Of a stretch of 64,000 nucleotides of DNA, positions 62,301-64,000 are shown one piece after another (within the stretch, counting starts at the first letter, position 1; each line of letters opens with the position of its first letter). Origin of the DNA: Nautilus pompilius (Eukaryota; Mollusca; Cephalopoda; Nautilida; Nautilidae); contig JACATO010000974.1 in the NCBI GenBank assembly GCA_018389105.1, positions 434,001 to 498,000 on the forward strand, written 5' to 3'. A model generated the notes under the pieces. That model saw only the letters and a program-made list of their open reading frames with translations. It searched no databases and was not told the DNA's origin. Both the position numbers and the translations under genes were made by a program.

Positions 62301-64000
62301 GAGGGCATTTTTAAGAGCACTATGAATTTGCATTTCTGAATTTTTTCACTGTCTAAAAGAAACTAAGTATACACATATGGATATTTCTTTAAGAATGTTC
62401 TAGAACCACATTTTATTAAGCTTGATCTATAATCAGAGTGCCAGTTTAAACTGCAAGAATTTAATTGATAGATACAGATAGGTTAGTAACTTTTTGGATG
62501 CAGGAAATATTTGCTTGAGAGTACTGAAGATTCTATGAAGTTTTAAAAGTCTTCATATTAATCAGTTTTTGGGAGTTTTTTTAAATTATGTATTTACAAA
62601 TAAAAAATATGAATTTTGCTCTAACTGGAAAATATCAAGTCAGAATGTAAAATCCATGTATCCTACTACATGAGTTGCAAGAAGCTTAGGTATCTTGTAC
62701 TACCCAAGTTATGTTTATCAATACACAATTACCTTCTTGTAACAGATAGTGTGGAAATAGGTGGAACTCCCTCCTCACTTTTACATCTAAGCCAAAACCT
62801 GGCATCAATGATAATCTAATCTACAAGACTACTTTTTAGTTAGTAAGGCAACTGCAGACAGGTAACCGGTACTACAAAAGGCTAAATGTTTATCATCCTT
62901 ATCTTAACAGCAACATTCGTTTTTTTTTGTTGATTTTTTTAACTAAAATAAATCAAACTAAATGAAAATGAAACAGAAAATAAGGTGCAATTACAGTGTT
63001 TACTACATCTACTGACATCATGCAAGATAACTAAAAAAAAAAAAAAAATGTTCAAATTAGGATAGCATGCTGTTTAAAAACTCCAGAATGTGACTTTAGT
63101 AGTTACATACAAGTTAACAGAAAACCATCCATTGACTTACAAAAGGCCAAGAGAAACACTATCAGTTCTTTAACTAAAAATCTGTTTTCTAATATCAAGC
63201 TGTCAAAATTTTAGACGAGTTGTGATTATCAACCCTTAAGCAAAAATACAAAGGTGTGCTACTTACTACTAAAAACTTAGAAACTATGCTTGATTATTTA
63301 AATTTAAAAAAAAAAAACCCTATCAGGTCTCCTCTTAAATTTTTTTTAAGTCCAAACAAGAGAACACTAATATTTTTAGTTATTCAGTATGATCTGTTAT
63401 TTCTTCCAGAGTCTTGGAAATATCTAATTATAAAATAAGGTGAGAATATGAATATTTATACATATTTTCTATGTAGGAAAAAAAAAAAAAAAGAAACCTA
63501 AGTGAAAAAAAATTTTTTCAAGAGAGAAAACACTTTAATTTTGATAATCTTTAAGATATTCATGGGCTCCACTCAAATGCCAGTGATGCAGGTATTATTA
63601 CTGAGTTTACTTGGCCGAAGGGAGATAATTCCCCCATCATTTTTTTCTTCTTTTTTTTTGTAAAAAAATAATTTCATTCAAACTATTTCACAACTGGAAA
63701 AAAAATGAACAATACTATGAAAATATTTCAGTTTTACAAAATAAAGGGGAGATTTTTGCAATGCTAGATTCTCAATAAAATAAACTTGGGCATAAAAACA
63801 GTACATAATATTTTGTCTCTTCAGAACATTTTTTTAAGATTACATGCAAAACTTATTACTTATAATGGATAATTTATAGTCAAAATAAATCTCTTCTTAC
63901 AGAATTTTAAAAAGCCAATGTGTACTTTCTCTCACATTTTTAAATGGAGCCAAAACAAACACTTGCCACACAGATAAGCTTTAAAAAAATTAAATTAATT
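59325..64000. other. AT-rich stretch, no supported gene
   Basis: Contains A-runs near 63035, 63308 and 63480. Exon-like segments at 60470-60572 (minus) and 62109-62222 (plus) are discussed elsewhere. 'aagggagataattcccccat' near 63618 is another variant of the mollusc-type short word. No transposase or RNA gene recognised. Confidence 0.45.

Noticed and set aside
1-64000. CRISPR array, bacterial operon or integrated virus
   Set aside because: No regularly spaced repeats, no clustered long frames and no viral polymerase, capsid or integrase motifs were seen.

Overview
The window looks like AT-rich, gene-poor nuclear DNA from an invertebrate animal, most likely a mollusc. I infer this from the many A/T homopolymers and microsatellites, the short 'gggagataac' words near 4178 and 58606, a tRNA-derived SINE family, and animal-type DNA transposon remains (Tc1, pogo/Tigger, two hAT lineages, a probable piggyBac). 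I see no bacterial operons, no rRNA, no CRISPR array and no intact tRNA gene. Species assignment is not possible from the sequence alone.

Host genes: no complete gene is visible. Two places on the minus strand look like the 3' ends of spliced genes. (1) A terminal exon at 39302-39486 encodes a 60-residue, lysine-rich C-terminus, followed by a stop codon and an AATAAA about 95 bases further on. (2) Four candidate exons at 11384-11493, 9544-9601, 9124-9195 and 8339-8395 join in one frame, end in a stop, and have an AATAAA about 115 bases beyond it. I recognise neither protein. Other exon-like islands (694-793, 56227-56294, 62109-62222) are weaker and appear only as findings.

Mobile DNA makes up most of what can be named. 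Tc1-like transposase remnant at 16420-17310 (minus); hAT/ZMYM1-type remnant at 19522-21926 (minus); nearly full-length pogo/Tigger transposase remnant at 26391-27601 (minus); an unrecognised 1.9 kb element with about 325-bp terminal inverted repeats at 44470-46373 carrying a 210-codon ORF; an internally deleted pogo-type element at 51856-52482; a second hAT remnant of the ZBED5/GTF2IRD2 type at about 54740-55550 (plus); and a piggyBac-like N-terminal fragment at 59113-59324 (minus). All recognised transposases are broken by stops or frameshifts.

Short repeats: a SINE family with a tRNA-like head and a shared tail occurs at least eleven times on both strands. A palindromic MITE family occurs four times. 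A 220-320 bp repeat ending in GGGTTAA occurs twice (10.4 kb and 38.0 kb), and a TTAA-bounded hairpin element lies at 19227-19347. The rest is AT-rich intronic or intergenic sequence with microsatellites and no gene I can support. The most interesting object is the long-TIR element at 44.5-46.4 kb, because its protein matches no transposase family I know.
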